Shown here in pieces: positions 42,869 to 51,800 of a DNA stretch of 64,000 bases. The notes below the pieces were generated by a model. It saw only the letters and a list, made by a program, of their open reading frames with translations. It was not told where the DNA came from and did not search any database. Position numbers and translations under genes: made by a program. How positions within the stretch are numbered: position 1 is the stretch's first letter; each line of letters begins with the position of its first letter. The DNA comes from an uncultured Eubacteriales bacterium. GTDB lineage: Bacteria; Bacillota; Clostridia; Oscillospirales; Oscillospiraceae. The stretch covers positions 47,987 to 111,986 of the forward strand of contig CASDSM010000019.1 of assembly GCA_949283375.1 (NCBI GenBank), given 5' to 3'.

Positions 42869-42895
42869 GTATCCCCGCCCGTTTGGCGGGGATAC
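42869..42895 (-). terminator. Hairpin between glyA and queH
   Basis: An 11-bp perfect stem (42869-42879 with 42885-42895) and five-base loop. There is no clear U tract, so read-through into queH is likely. Confidence 0.65.
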
Positions 42896-42920
42896 GCGCG
42901 GTACTGTCTGGCGGACGTCT

Positions 42921-44171
42921 TTAGCCCTGATAGAGCGGATGCTTCTCGGTGAGGGCGACGACGGCCTCGCGGATCTCGTCCGCCTTGGTGTCGTAGTGGT
43001 GGGCGGTCTGGCAGATCAGGCTGCCGACCAGGGCGCAGTCCGCCTCGTCAAAGCCGCGGGTGGTGACGGCGGGGGTGCCCAGGCGCAGGCCGGAGGTGAC
43101 GAAGGGTTTCTCCGGGTCGTTCGGGATGGCGTTCTTGTTGGCGGTGATATACACCTCGTCCAGGTGCTGCTCCATCACCTTGCCGGTCAGGTGGGCCGGA
43201 CGCAGGTCGACGAGCATCAGGTGGTTGTCCGTGCCGCCGGAGACCAAGTCGAGGCCGCCGGCGAGGATGGCGTCCGCCATTGCCCTGGCGTTCTTCACCA
43301 CCTGGGCGGCGTAGTCGCGGAACTCCGGCCGCAGCGCCTCGCCCAGGGCGACCGCCTTGGCGGCGATGATGTGCATCAGCGGGCCGCCCTGGCTGCCCGG
43401 GAAGATGGCGGAGTTGATCTTCTTGGCCAGCGCCTCATCATTGGTGAGGATCAGGCCGCCGCGGGTGCCGCGCAGGGTCTTGTGGGTGGTGGTGGTGACC
43501 ACGTCGGCATAGGGCACGGGGGACATGTGCTGCCCGCCGGCGACCAGACCGGCGATGTGGGCCATATCCACCATCAGGTAGGCGCCCACCTCGTGGGCGA
43601 TGTCGGCGAAGAGCTTGAAGTCGATCGCGCGCGGATAGGCGGAGGCCCCGGCGATGATGACCTTGGGCTGGTACTTCCGGGCCAGGTCGCGCACCTGGTC
43701 ATAGTCGATGCGGCCGGTCTCCACGTCCAGGCCGTAGGAGACCATCTTGTAGTCCTTGCCGGAGAAGTTGACCGGAGAGCCGTGGGTCAGGTGGCCGCCC
43801 TGGTCGAGGCGCATGCCCATCACGGTGTCGCCCACATTGCACAGGGCGCGGTAGGCCGCGTAGTTCGCCTGCGCGCCGGAGTGGGCCTGGACGTTGGCAA
43901 ACTTGGCCCCGAAGAGCTGCTTGGCGCGCTCGCGGGCGAGGTCCTCCACCACGTCGACGCACTGGCAGCCGCCGTAGTAGCGGTGGCCGGGATAGCCCTC
44001 GGCATACTTGTTGGTGAGGACGGAGCCGGCCGCCACCATCACCGCCTCCGAGACGATGTTCTCCGAGGCGATCAGCTCGATGTTGCGGCGCTGGCGCGCC
44101 AGCTCCTGCTCGACGGCCGCGCCCACTTCGGGGTCGGCCAGCTTCAGAAAGGAAACCATTTCCTGGACCAT
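42921..44171 (-). CDS. glyA: Serine hydroxymethyltransferase
   Basis: This 416-residue PLP enzyme interconverts serine and glycine with tetrahydrofolate, the main one-carbon source. The PLP lysine is in [31 protein letters not shown] is typical. The start at 44171 follows AAAGGAG by nine bases; the ORF extends 12 codons upstream without a site. A promoter with TATAAT lies 62 bases upstream. Confidence 0.96.
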   Translation of the reverse strand: MVQEMVSFLKLADPEVGAAVEQELARQRRNIELIASENIVSEAVMVAAGSVLTNKYAEGYPGHRYYGGCQCVDVVEDLARERAKQLFGAKFANVQAHSGAQANYAAYRALCNVGDTVMGMRLDQGGHLTHGSPVNFSGKDYKMVSYGLDVETGRIDYDQVRDLARKYQPKVIIAGASAYPRAIDFKLFADIAHEVGAYLMVDMAHIAGLVAGGQHMSPVPYADVVTTTTHKTLRGTRGGLILTNDEALAKKINSAIFPGSQGGPLMHIIAAKAVALGEALRPEFRDYAAQVVKNARAMADAILAGGLDLVSGGTDNHLMLVDLRPAHLTGKVMEQHLDEVYITANKNAIPNDPEKPFVTSGLRLGTPAVTTRGFDEADCALVGSLICQTAHHYDTKADEIREAVVALTEKHPLYQG

Positions 44172-44232
44172 ACTCTTCTTCTCCTTTGCACCGGCTGTCT
44201 TATCCACAGCAGAAATGTCGATATCCTTTCCT

Positions 44233-44260
44233 ATTATACCAGAGACATTCCAAAAGACAA
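44233..44260 (-). promoter_or_regulatory. glyA promoter
   Basis: TTGTCT (44255-44260) and TATAAT (44233-44238), spacer 16, minus strand, with TGG before the -10 box. Confidence 0.75.
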
Positions 44261-44283
44261 CAAAAATTTTCCCGGCCTCCCTA

Positions 44284-44311
44284 TCCCTCCCCGCCCGGCC
44301 TGTGGTATACT
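44284..44311 (+). repeat. Second copy of the aroF promoter-like element
   Basis: It matches 87-114 at 25 of 28 positions, including CCTGTGGTATACT. It points rightward, but no plus-strand gene follows before 46034. It could produce an RNA antisense to the small membrane protein gene, or be a dispersed repeat. Confidence 0.5.
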
Positions 44312-44324
44312 CATGTCAGGCGGC

Positions 44325-44365
44325 AAAAAACCGGCGGAACCAGCCGCTCGGGCCGCTTCCGCCGG
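44325..44365 (-). terminator. Terminator of the AT-rich island operon
   Basis: On the minus strand nine-base arms (44357-44365 with 44331-44339) are followed by six Ts (44325-44330). Confidence 0.88.
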
Positions 44366-44378
44366 GGATGAGATCCGC

Positions 44379-44705
44379 TCAGCCGTCCGAGCGCGACCGC
44401 CCGACACAGACGGCGCAGGCGATCAGGTTGAGCAGGACGACGGCGAGGAAGGCAAAGGTGAAGAGCAGGCAGTAGCCTGCCGCCGTGTCTATAATGGTAC
44501 TCATATCCTCCACGTCCACCAGGCGCCAGATCTCAAAGCTGTATGCCAGCAGGGAGACGCCGAAGAGCAGCGCGCTCACCGCCGTCAGGCCGGCGAAGAC
44601 GGGCCACGAGCCCCTGCGCCAAAAAATCAGGACATTGAGCACGGGCAGGACCAGCGCCAGGGCGGCGCAGGGGATGAGCGCATTGGAAATCACATTGACT
44701 AACAT
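44379..44705 (-). CDS. Small three-helix membrane protein, unknown
   Basis: I do not recognise this 108-residue protein. It has three hydrophobic segments (about residues 5-28, 33-55 and 75-100), with IFWRRGSWP between the first two and a short basic tail (GRSRSDG). The start at 44705 follows GAGGTGA by eight bases. It lies 43 bases after the DUF2599-like gene and before the terminator, so it is probably the third gene of that transcript, although its own base composition is GC-rich like the core genome. Confidence 0.68.
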   Translation of the reverse strand: MLVNVISNALIPCAALALVLPVLNVLIFWRRGSWPVFAGLTAVSALLFGVSLLAYSFEIWRLVDVEDMSTIIDTAAGYCLLFTFAFLAVVLLNLIACAVCVGRSRSDG

Positions 44706-44748
44706 CTTACATATCACCTCAAACAGACATTAACCGTATCTCGCAGGA

Positions 44749-45312
44749 CTAATTACATGTAATTGCATTGATTGATGTCTTCCACGGCTCAAGATTCCAT
44801 TCATCTTCTACAATTGCATAAGCCAAACGCGCATGACAATAGAATTGCTCTTTCATGCAAGCAGTATTATCCCAATTGCTACTGCCGGAATACCTGCTAT
44901 AGACATGATTCCATGCAGACAATTTATCTGCGTCAGTCCAATTTACACGCCCCGTAACCGGGAACAAAGATAAACACAAACCGTTGCTTCTTGTTTCCCA
45001 GTATCCTTCATAGAAATAATCAAAGAAACCACCAACTCTGCCACTGTACACAGAAGCGAGATTCTCTGATCTCTCAATATCCTCTTGCAAAGTAATCTCT
45101 GCGATTTCCAAAAGTCTAGCCGCCGTCTCGCTATCCCCTGAATCGACAGCTTCAAAATATGCATCGTAAAGCTCTTCAAAGGTAGCGTACTCTCCATAGC
45201 GATGAGTGAGATTCTCTTCCGCATTTGCGTCCTCAACTGCATATGCGCTGACATTGAATAGGGACAAAACAGCAACAACAGCTAAAGAAATGGCGTACAA
45301 GTATTTCTTCAT
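44749..45312 (-). CDS. Secreted DUF2599-like protein
   Basis: This 187-residue protein has a clear signal peptide (MKKYLYAISLAVVAVLSLF, probable cleavage after SAYA), a helical middle (about 35-85), and a C-terminal DUF2599-like region: YWETRSNGLCLSLFP, CMKEQFYCHARLAY and EDEWNLEPWKTSINAITCN. The mature part has four Cys, enough for two disulfides. DUF2599 proteins are secreted by Gram-positives and have no established function. The ATG at 45312 follows GAGGAGGT and shares one base with the upstream stop. Its AT-rich codon use differs sharply from neighbours. Confidence 0.8.
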   Translation of the reverse strand: MKKYLYAISLAVVAVLSLFNVSAYAVEDANAEENLTHRYGEYATFEELYDAYFEAVDSGDSETAARLLEIAEITLQEDIERSENLASVYSGRVGGFFDYFYEGYWETRSNGLCLSLFPVTGRVNWTDADKLSAWNHVYSRYSGSSNWDNTACMKEQFYCHARLAYAIVEDEWNLEPWKTSINAITCN

Positions 45313-45854
45313 CACTTTACCTCCTCATAATAAGATACTACTTCTCGCAAGAAATCATCTTCATTGAAGGATTCATCAGATATATTGCTTTCAATATGAT
45401 GAGCATTACCATTTGAATCAAAGAAAATTATGGAAGGAACTGTAGGTATTGAATATGTATCCCGAAATTTTTTAATATCTACATCCGTATCTGTATTTTC
45501 ACTATCAAGATAATAAATGTCAACATCGTTATCCCTAACTGCTGTCGACAGTACAGGCACAAGTCTCCTACACCATTCACAGGTTAATCTTCCAGTATAT
45601 AAAATAAAAGTTTGTCTTTGCTTTAGCATGTCTTCAATCTGTTCTACGTTTAACTCTGTAAAATATTGAATTCCATACATATATCCAATAATTTCCATTT
45701 CAAGCGTTGAACCATCATCTGCCACTGAAGAATTATTATTTGCTTGGTCGTCAGACTTGATAGAAACTATTCCAATTATGATGATAGAAACGGTTAATAT
45801 CAAAACTGCAACAGCCACAACATTTTTTCTTCTTATAAAAGAAAAATACTTCAT
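45312..45854 (-). CDS. Membrane-anchored thioredoxin-like protein (PedC-like)
   Basis: This 180-residue protein has an N-terminal membrane anchor (about residues 11-32) and an extracellular thioredoxin fold with the active site LYTGRLTCEWCRRLVPVL (CEWC) and cis-Pro segment SIPTVPSIIFF. The TGRxTCxxC pattern is like PedC/BrcD bacteriocin accessory proteins, which form or repair disulfides in secreted peptides. Its neighbour encodes a secreted protein with four Cys, the likely client. The gene is AT-rich, unlike the core. It starts nine bases after GGGAG at 45854. Confidence 0.82.
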   Translation of the reverse strand: MKYFSFIRRKNVVAVAVLILTVSIIIIGIVSIKSDDQANNNSSVADDGSTLEMEIIGYMYGIQYFTELNVEQIEDMLKQRQTFILYTGRLTCEWCRRLVPVLSTAVRDNDVDIYYLDSENTDTDVDIKKFRDTYSIPTVPSIIFFDSNGNAHHIESNISDESFNEDDFLREVVSYYEEVK

Positions 45855-45907
45855 ATGCAGTTTCTCCCTTTATGACAGAATATCGCACACGCAATCTATT
45901 TCTAAAG

Positions 45908-45928
45908 CTACATTTTGCTCACCTCCTT
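45908..45928 (-). promoter_or_regulatory. Start-stop element with full Shine-Dalgarno site
   Basis: On the minus strand AAGGAGGT (45921-45928) is followed seven to eight bases later by ATG (45911-45913) and at once by TAG (45908-45910). It lies at the predicted 5' end of the island mRNA, 54 bases before the thioredoxin gene. It could be a ribosome-holding AUG-stop or the remnant of a lost small gene. Confidence 0.55.
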
Positions 45929-45935
45929 ATTACGT

Positions 45936-45964
45936 ATAATATTACCCTTATATATTTTTGTCAA
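45936..45964 (-). promoter_or_regulatory. Promoter of the AT-rich island
   Basis: Consensus TTGACA (45959-45964) and TATTAT (45936-45941), spacer 17, minus strand. Confidence 0.85.
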
Positions 45965-46033
45965 TATGATTTCCTAAACTGTTTTTGTACTTTTCTGTCG
46001 CACATTGACTGATAACACCTAGGAGGGATCCAC

Positions 46034-46720
46034 TTGCCACAGAATCAGGATGTTTTGGCCATTGTCGGCGCGCTGAAGGAGCGCTATCCGGACGCGCTGT
46101 GCTCGCTGCAATACGAGAAGGACTATGAGCTGCTCTTTGCCGTGCGCCTCTCCGCCCAGTGTACCGACGAGCGGGTGAACAAGGTGACGCCCGCCCTCTT
46201 CCAGCGCTTTCCCACCCTGGAGGCCTTCGCCGCGGCGGACCCGGAGGAGGTGGGCGGGTACATCCACTCCTGCGGCTTCTTCCGCGGCAAGAGCCGCGAC
46301 CTGGTGCGCTGCGCGCAGATGCTCCTCTCCGACTACGGCGGGCGGGTGCCCGCCGGGATGGACGACCTGCTCCGCCTGCCCGGCGTGGGGCGCAAGACGG
46401 CCAACCTGATCCAGGGGGACGTCCACCGCGTCCCCGGCGTCGTAGTGGCGGACACCCACTGCATCCGCATCTCCGGCCGTCTGGGCCTCACCGATGGGAC
46501 GAAGGACCCGAAGAAGGTGGAGATGCAGCTGCGGGCGGTCCTCCCCCCGGAGGAGAGCAACAACTTCTGCCACCGGCTGGTCCTCTTCGGGCGCGAGGTG
46601 TGCACCGCCCGCCGGGCAATGTGCGAGGTCTGCCCGCTCACCGCCTGGTGCCGGCACTATCAGACAGGCGGGCGGGAGCAGGCGAAAGATCAGCGCTCCC
46701 CTGCCCTTCAAATGAAATAA
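46034..46720 (+). CDS. nth: Endonuclease III
   Basis: This 228-residue DNA glycosylase/AP lyase removes oxidised pyrimidines in base-excision repair. The helix-hairpin-helix is LPGVGRKTANLI with the catalytic Lys; the catalytic Asp is in VVADTHCIRISGR. The C-terminal [4Fe-4S] Cys pattern is C-x6-C-x2-C-x5-C (CTARRAMCEVCPLTAWC). The start is a TTG at 46034, seven bases after AGGAGG. It is monocistronic beside the AT-rich island and convergent with citrate synthase. Confidence 0.95.
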   Translation: MPQNQDVLAIVGALKERYPDALCSLQYEKDYELLFAVRLSAQCTDERVNKVTPALFQRFPTLEAFAAADPEEVGGYIHSCGFFRGKSRDLVRCAQMLLSDYGGRVPAGMDDLLRLPGVGRKTANLIQGDVHRVPGVVVADTHCIRISGRLGLTDGTKDPKKVEMQLRAVLPPEESNNFCHRLVLFGREVCTARRAMCEVCPLTAWCRHYQTGGREQAKDQRSPALQMK

Positions 46721-46724
46721 CTGA

Positions 46725-46759
46725 GGCCGGAAACCGGGTGATCTGCCCGGTTTCCGGCC
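46725..46759. terminator. Intrinsic terminator, nth/gltA
   Basis: A 14-bp perfect stem (46725-46738 with 46746-46759) with TTTTCTCTTG after it. Confidence 0.9.
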
Positions 46760-46777
46760 GTTTTCTCTTGTGTTCTC

Positions 46778-48133
46778 TCAGCGGTCCTCGATGTTGATGT
46801 ACTCGCGCGGGACCATGATGCTCTTGTAGGCGGGGCGGATGATCTTGTCGGCGTTGATGAGCTCCTCCATCCGATGGGCGCTCCAGCCGACGATGCGGGC
46901 GATGGCGAAGATGGGGGTGTAGAGCTCAAGCGGGATGTCGAGCATATTGTAGACAAAGCCGCTGTAGAAGTCGACGTTGGTGCTCACGCCCTTGTAGATG
47001 TGCCGGTGCTCTCGGATCACCTCGGGGGCGAGGCGGTCGATCATGCTGTAGAAGTCAAAGTCCTCCTGCCGCCCCTTCGCCTCGGCAAGGCGGCGCACGA
47101 AGCCCTTGAACACCTCCGCGCGCGGGTCGGAGAGGGAGTAGACCGCGTGGCCCATGCCGTAGATCAGGCCCTTGTGATCAAAGACCTCCTTGTCGAGGAT
47201 TTTGGTCAGATAGGCGCGGACCTCGTCCTCGTCCGTCTCGTCCGAGACAGCGGAGCGGATGTGGTTGATCATCTCGACCACCTTGATGTTCGCGCCGCCG
47301 TGCTTGGGGCCCTTGAGGGAGCAGAGCGCCGCGGCCATGACGGAGTAGGTGTCCGAGCCGGAGGAGGTGACCACGCGGGTGGTGAAGGTGGAGTTGTTGC
47401 CGCCGCCGTGCTCCATGTGCAGCAGCAGGGCGATGTCGAGCACCGCCGCCTCCAGCGGGGTATAGCGCTTGTCCGGGCGGAGCATCTGCAGCAGGTTCTC
47501 CGCCGTGGAGAGGGCGGGGTCGGGGCGGTGGATGTACATGCTCTCCGCCTGGAGGGAGTAGTTATAGGCGTGGTAGCCGTACACCGCCAGCATCGGGAAG
47601 ACGCTGATGAGCTTGATGCACTGCTCAAACTGGGTCTGCAGGCTCTGATCTCCGATGGAGTCGTCATAGGACGCGAGGGTGAGCACGCTGCGGGTGATGG
47701 AGTTCATCAGATCCTTGCTCGGCGCCTTCATGATGACGTCGCGGGTGAAGTTGGCGGGCAGGTCCCGGCACTTGTTGAGCACCTCGCTGAACTCGTCGAG
47801 CTGCCGCTGCGTGGGGAGATCTCCCACCAGGAGCAGGTAGGCCGCCTCCTCAAAGGCCATCCGCTTGCCCTTCAGCCCGCGAATCAGGTCATAGACGTCG
47901 TAGCCGCGATACCACAGCCGCCCCTCGCAGGGGACCTTGACGCCGTCGACCGTCCGAAAGGCCTCAATCTGTGAGATGTTGGTGATGCCGCACATGACGC
48001 CTTTGCCGTTCTTGTCGCGCAGGCCGCGCTTGACGTCATAGCGGTCGAAGAGTGCCGGGTCAATCCGGTCATTTTCGGTGCAGCGGGCCAGATATTGGGC
48101 CGTCTCCCGTTCAATTTCCGCATAACCAGCCAT
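46778..48133 (-). CDS. gltA: Citrate synthase
   Basis: This 451-residue enzyme condenses acetyl-CoA with oxaloacetate. The active-site His lies in LLLHMEHGGGNNSTFT, another in GMGHAVYSLSDPRAEVFKG, and the catalytic Asp in VDFYSGFVYNMLDIP. GGANIKVVEMI is typical. It is the longer clostridial form with an N-terminal extension (ARCTENDRIDPALFDRYDVKRG). The start at 48133 follows AAGGAGG. A leader of about 140 bases with strong secondary structure precedes it. Confidence 0.93.
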   Translation of the reverse strand: MAGYAEIERETAQYLARCTENDRIDPALFDRYDVKRGLRDKNGKGVMCGITNISQIEAFRTVDGVKVPCEGRLWYRGYDVYDLIRGLKGKRMAFEEAAYLLLVGDLPTQRQLDEFSEVLNKCRDLPANFTRDVIMKAPSKDLMNSITRSVLTLASYDDSIGDQSLQTQFEQCIKLISVFPMLAVYGYHAYNYSLQAESMYIHRPDPALSTAENLLQMLRPDKRYTPLEAAVLDIALLLHMEHGGGNNSTFTTRVVTSSGSDTYSVMAAALCSLKGPKHGGANIKVVEMINHIRSAVSDETDEDEVRAYLTKILDKEVFDHKGLIYGMGHAVYSLSDPRAEVFKGFVRRLAEAKGRQEDFDFYSMIDRLAPEVIREHRHIYKGVSTNVDFYSGFVYNMLDIPLELYTPIFAIARIVGWSAHRMEELINADKIIRPAYKSIMVPREYINIEDR

Positions 48134-48149
48134 AGGGTACCTCCTTTTT

Positions 48150-48216
48150 CCGATGTGGAGTGGGTAGGGTCCGGGGCAGAGCCCCACGTCTGTCGGGCGC
48201 ACACTTGCCACATCGG
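48150..48216 (-). promoter_or_regulatory. Structured 5' leader of citrate synthase
   Basis: Nine-base perfect arms (48150-48158 and 48208-48216) enclose 49 bases that contain a nested GGGGC/GCCCC hairpin (48173-48185). The 3' arm ends just five bases before the AAAAAGGAGG of the gene, so folding could affect translation. Confidence 0.55.
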
Positions 48217-48276
48217 TCCGGAGGTGCAGGCATTCCATCCGCTTTCGCTTGGCAGTCGATCCGTCAGACTGCTACT

Positions 48277-48305
48277 ATCATACCGCAAAAAGACGGATTC
48301 GTCAA
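48277..48305 (-). promoter_or_regulatory. Citrate synthase promoter
   Basis: TTGACG (48300-48305) and TATGAT (48277-48282), spacer 17, minus strand. The -35 box overlaps the last codons of kptA. Confidence 0.75.
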
Positions 48306-48865
48306 ATCGGCCCCGGCTGGCGCTCCAGATACCGCGCCGGGACCGCCCGGGTGAGCCAGACGCCGTTCACGCTGCGGTAAAAGGGGATGCCGTCCGCCCA
48401 CATCTGTCCGCTGCGCACCTGGTAGAGGACGGGGCGTCCGTGGCGGCGGCCCACCGCGCGGGCGGTCTCCTCATCGGAGGAGAGGTGGACGTAGAGGCGG
48501 CTCTTGGGCAGCAGCCCCTGCGCGTCGATGGAGGCGGCATATTTCTCCCCCGTGCCGTGCCAGAGCAGCTCGGGCGGCCGGGTGAGCGGCAGCTCGACGT
48601 CCACCGGGATGGAGTGGCCCTGATTGGCCCGGATGAGGCGGCCGTCCGCGCTCATGGAGTAGCGCTGCTTGGCGTCGGTGCGGACGATCTCCTCCAGCTT
48701 CGCCCGGTCGATCGGGCGGCACCCGGCGAGGGCCGCGAGCAGGTCCTCCACGTCCGCCCAGCCGTGCTCATCGAGCGTGATGCCCACCTGCTCCGGGTGG
48801 TGGCGCAGGATGCGGCAGAGCAGGCGGCCCAGGCGGACGTCCGCGCTGTTTCGGCTGTGGCTCAC
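48302..48865 (-). CDS. kptA: RNA 2'-phosphotransferase (Tpt1/KptA)
   Basis: This 187-residue protein transfers an RNA 2'-phosphate to NAD. An N-terminal winged helix (LGRLLCRILRHHPEQVGI) precedes the ADP-ribosyltransferase-like domain with LLWHGTGEKYAASI, LYVHLSSDEETAR and FYRSVNGVWLT. In eukaryotes the enzyme finishes tRNA splicing; bacteria lack that pathway, and the role here is unknown. The start is a GTG at 48865, eight bases after GGAGGG. It is 17 bases after polC and probably co-transcribed. Confidence 0.92.
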   Translation of the reverse strand: MSHSRNSADVRLGRLLCRILRHHPEQVGITLDEHGWADVEDLLAALAGCRPIDRAKLEEIVRTDAKQRYSMSADGRLIRANQGHSIPVDVELPLTRPPELLWHGTGEKYAASIDAQGLLPKSRLYVHLSSDEETARAVGRRHGRPVLYQVRSGQMWADGIPFYRSVNGVWLTRAVPARYLERQPGPI

Positions 48866-48882
48866 AGCGGTTTCCTCCCTTC

Positions 48883-51800
48883 TCAGAAAAAGGTGATCTG
48901 GCTGGTGTCCGGCAGCCCGTCCAGCGCGCCCATATAGCGCAGCAGGTCGATGTGCGCCTTGGAGAGCTTGGGGCAGGAGGCGTTGAGCTCCTCCACCGAG
49001 ATGAAGGTCCGCCCCTGGCGCGCATCCACGATGGACTGTGCCGCCGCCTCGCCCAGGCCGGGGCAGGCGGTGAAGGGCGGGATGAGCGCCTGATTGGCCC
49101 GGTCCACCTGAAAGCGGGTGGCCCCGGAGCGGTAGAGGTCCATTTTGGCAAAGGTGAAGCCGCGGATGTAGAACTCATAGCAGACCTCGAGGGTGACGAG
49201 CATCTTGTCCTCCACGTCGGTGGTGTCCTCCTTGGCGCGCAGCTCGTCCATCTTCTGCCGGCAGACGTCCAGGCCGAGGCACATGCACGTCGCGTCCAGC
49301 GCCTTGGCGCGGATGGAGAAGTAGGCGGCGTAGAACGCCAGCGGGTCATGCACCTTGAACCAGGCGATGCGGAAGGCCATCATGACGTAGGCCACCGCGT
49401 GCGCCTTGGGGAAGAGATATTTGATCTTCCGGCAGGACTCGATGTACCACTCCGGGATGTCGTGGGCGCGCATCTCCTCCTCGATGCCCTCCGGCCAGCT
49501 CTTGCCCTTGTGGATGACGCCCTTGCGGACCGCCTCCATGAATTTGAACGCCTTGAGCGGCTCGATCCCCTTCTGGATCAGGTAGATCATGATGTCGTCG
49601 CGGCAGCCCACCGCCTCGGAGACGGAGGCGGTGCCGGAGAGGATGAGGTCCTTGGCGTTGCCCAGCCACACGTCGGTGCCGTGGGAGAAGCCGGACAGGC
49701 GCAGCAGGGTGTTGAAGTCCTTCGGCTGGGTGTCGATGAGCATCTGCCGGGTGAAGGCGGTGCCGAACTCCGGGATGGCCACCGCCCCGGTGGGGCCAAG
49801 GATGGGGTCGTCCTCATAGCCGAGCACCCTGGAGGAGCAGAAGATGGACATGGTGTCCTTGTCATCAAGGGGGATCTGGATGGGGTCGATGCCGGAGACG
49901 TCCTGCAGCATGCGGATCATGGTCGGGTCATCGTGGCCGAGCATGTCCAGCTTGAGGAGGTTCTCCTCCATGGAGTGATATTCAAAGTGGGTGGTGACGA
50001 TGTCGGTGTTCGGGTCGTCCGCCGGGTGCTGGACGGGGCAGAACTCATAGATCTCCTTGTCCCCCGGGATGACCACCATGCCGCCGGGATGCTGGCCGGT
50101 GGTGCGCTTGATGCCCACGCAGCCGCCGGCCAGACGGGCCAGCTCTGCCCGGTTCGCCTTCTTCCCCCGCTCCTGCATGTACTTGAGCACATAGCCGTAG
50201 GCGGTCTTCTCCGCCACGGTGCCGACGGTGCCGGCGCGGAAGACGTGGTTCTGTCCAAAGAGCTCGAAGGTGTACCGGTGGGCGGAGGACTGGTACTCGC
50301 CGGAGAAGTTCAGGTCGATGTCGGGCACCTTGGTGCCGCCGTAGCCGAGGAAGGTCTCAAACGGGATGTTGAAGCCGTCCTTTTTCAGCATCGTGCCGCA
50401 GACGGGGCAGGCGCGGTCGGGGAGGTCCGCCCCGCAGCCGTACTTCACCTGGTCCACCTCAAAGTCGGAGAATTTGCACTGGGGGCACCGGTAGTGCGGG
50501 GGCAGGCTGTTCACCTCCGTGATGCCGGAGAGGAAGGCCACCAGCGAGGAGCCAACCGAGCCGCGCGAGCCGACCAGATAGCCGTGGGCGAGGGAGTCGG
50601 CCACCAGCTTCTGGGCGGACATGTAGATCACGTCGTACTTGCGCATGATGATGCCGGGCAGCTCGAGGTCGATGCGGTCCTGGACGATTTGCGGCAGCTT
50701 CTCCCCGTAGAGCGCGTGGGCCTTGGAGTAGACCAGGTCCTCCAGCTCCTGGGCGGAATTTTTCAGCTTGGGGGCGAAGAGGCCGCGCGGCAGGGGCGGG
50801 ATATTGTCGCACCACTTGGCCACCCGGTTGGGGTCGCCGATGACCACCTTATAACAGTCCTCCTCACCGAGGTAGGCGAACTCCTCCAGCATCTCCTCCG
50901 TCGTTTTGAAGTAGATGGGCAGCTCCTTGTCCGCGTCCTCAAAGCCCTGGGCCGCCTGGAGGACGTGGCGGTAGATCTCATCCTCCGGGTCGAGGAAGTG
51001 GACGTCTCCCGTCGCGCAGCAGGGCTTGCCGAGGTCCTTGGCCAGGCGGAGCACCATGCGGTTGAAGCCGCGCAGCTCCTCCTCGTCCCGGGCCTTGCCC
51101 GCGCCGATCAGGAAGCGGTTGTTGCAGATGGGCTGGATCTCCAGATAGTCATACCACCCGGCGATGCGTTTGAGCTCGTCATAGCTCTTGTGGTCCACGA
51201 TCGCCTGGAACAGCTCTCCCGCCTCACAGGCGGAGCCGAGGATCAGGCCCTCGCGGTTGGCGTCGATCACGCTCTTGGGCATGATGGGGTGGCGCTTGAA
51301 GTGCTCCAGGTGGGCCAGCGAGATCAGCTTATAGAGGTTGCGCAGGCCGGTCTGGTTCTTGGCCAGCACGATCAGGTGCTGCGCGCGCTGACGGCGGCGG
51401 CCCTGATGGCGCATCGTGCGCATGGCGGGGTTGATCTGGTCAATGCGCCGCACGCCGAGGTCGGCGAGCATCCGGCGAAACGGGACGAGCATATACCCCA
51501 CCGTCGCCGCGTCGTCGCTTGCGCGGTGGTGGTTGAACTCGGGCAGGTTGAGGTGATTGGCGACGATGTCCAGCTTATACTTCCCCAGCTCGGGCAGGAG
51601 GTTCTGCGCGAGGATGAGGGTGTCGATGGAGGCGTTGGAAAACGGGCGGCCCATCCGCTCGCACCCGATGGCGAGAAAGCCCATGTCAAAGTCGGCGTTG
51701 TGCGCGGCGAGGGGCCGGTCCCCCACCCAGTCGAGGAAGTCATTGAGCGCCTCCGACTGGCCGGGCGCGTCCGCCACCATCTCGTCCGTGATGCCGGTCA

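Noticed and set aside
44706-46020. AT-rich island as a prophage or insertion-sequence remnant
   Set aside because: No integrase, transposase, terminal inverted repeats or att duplication is visible.
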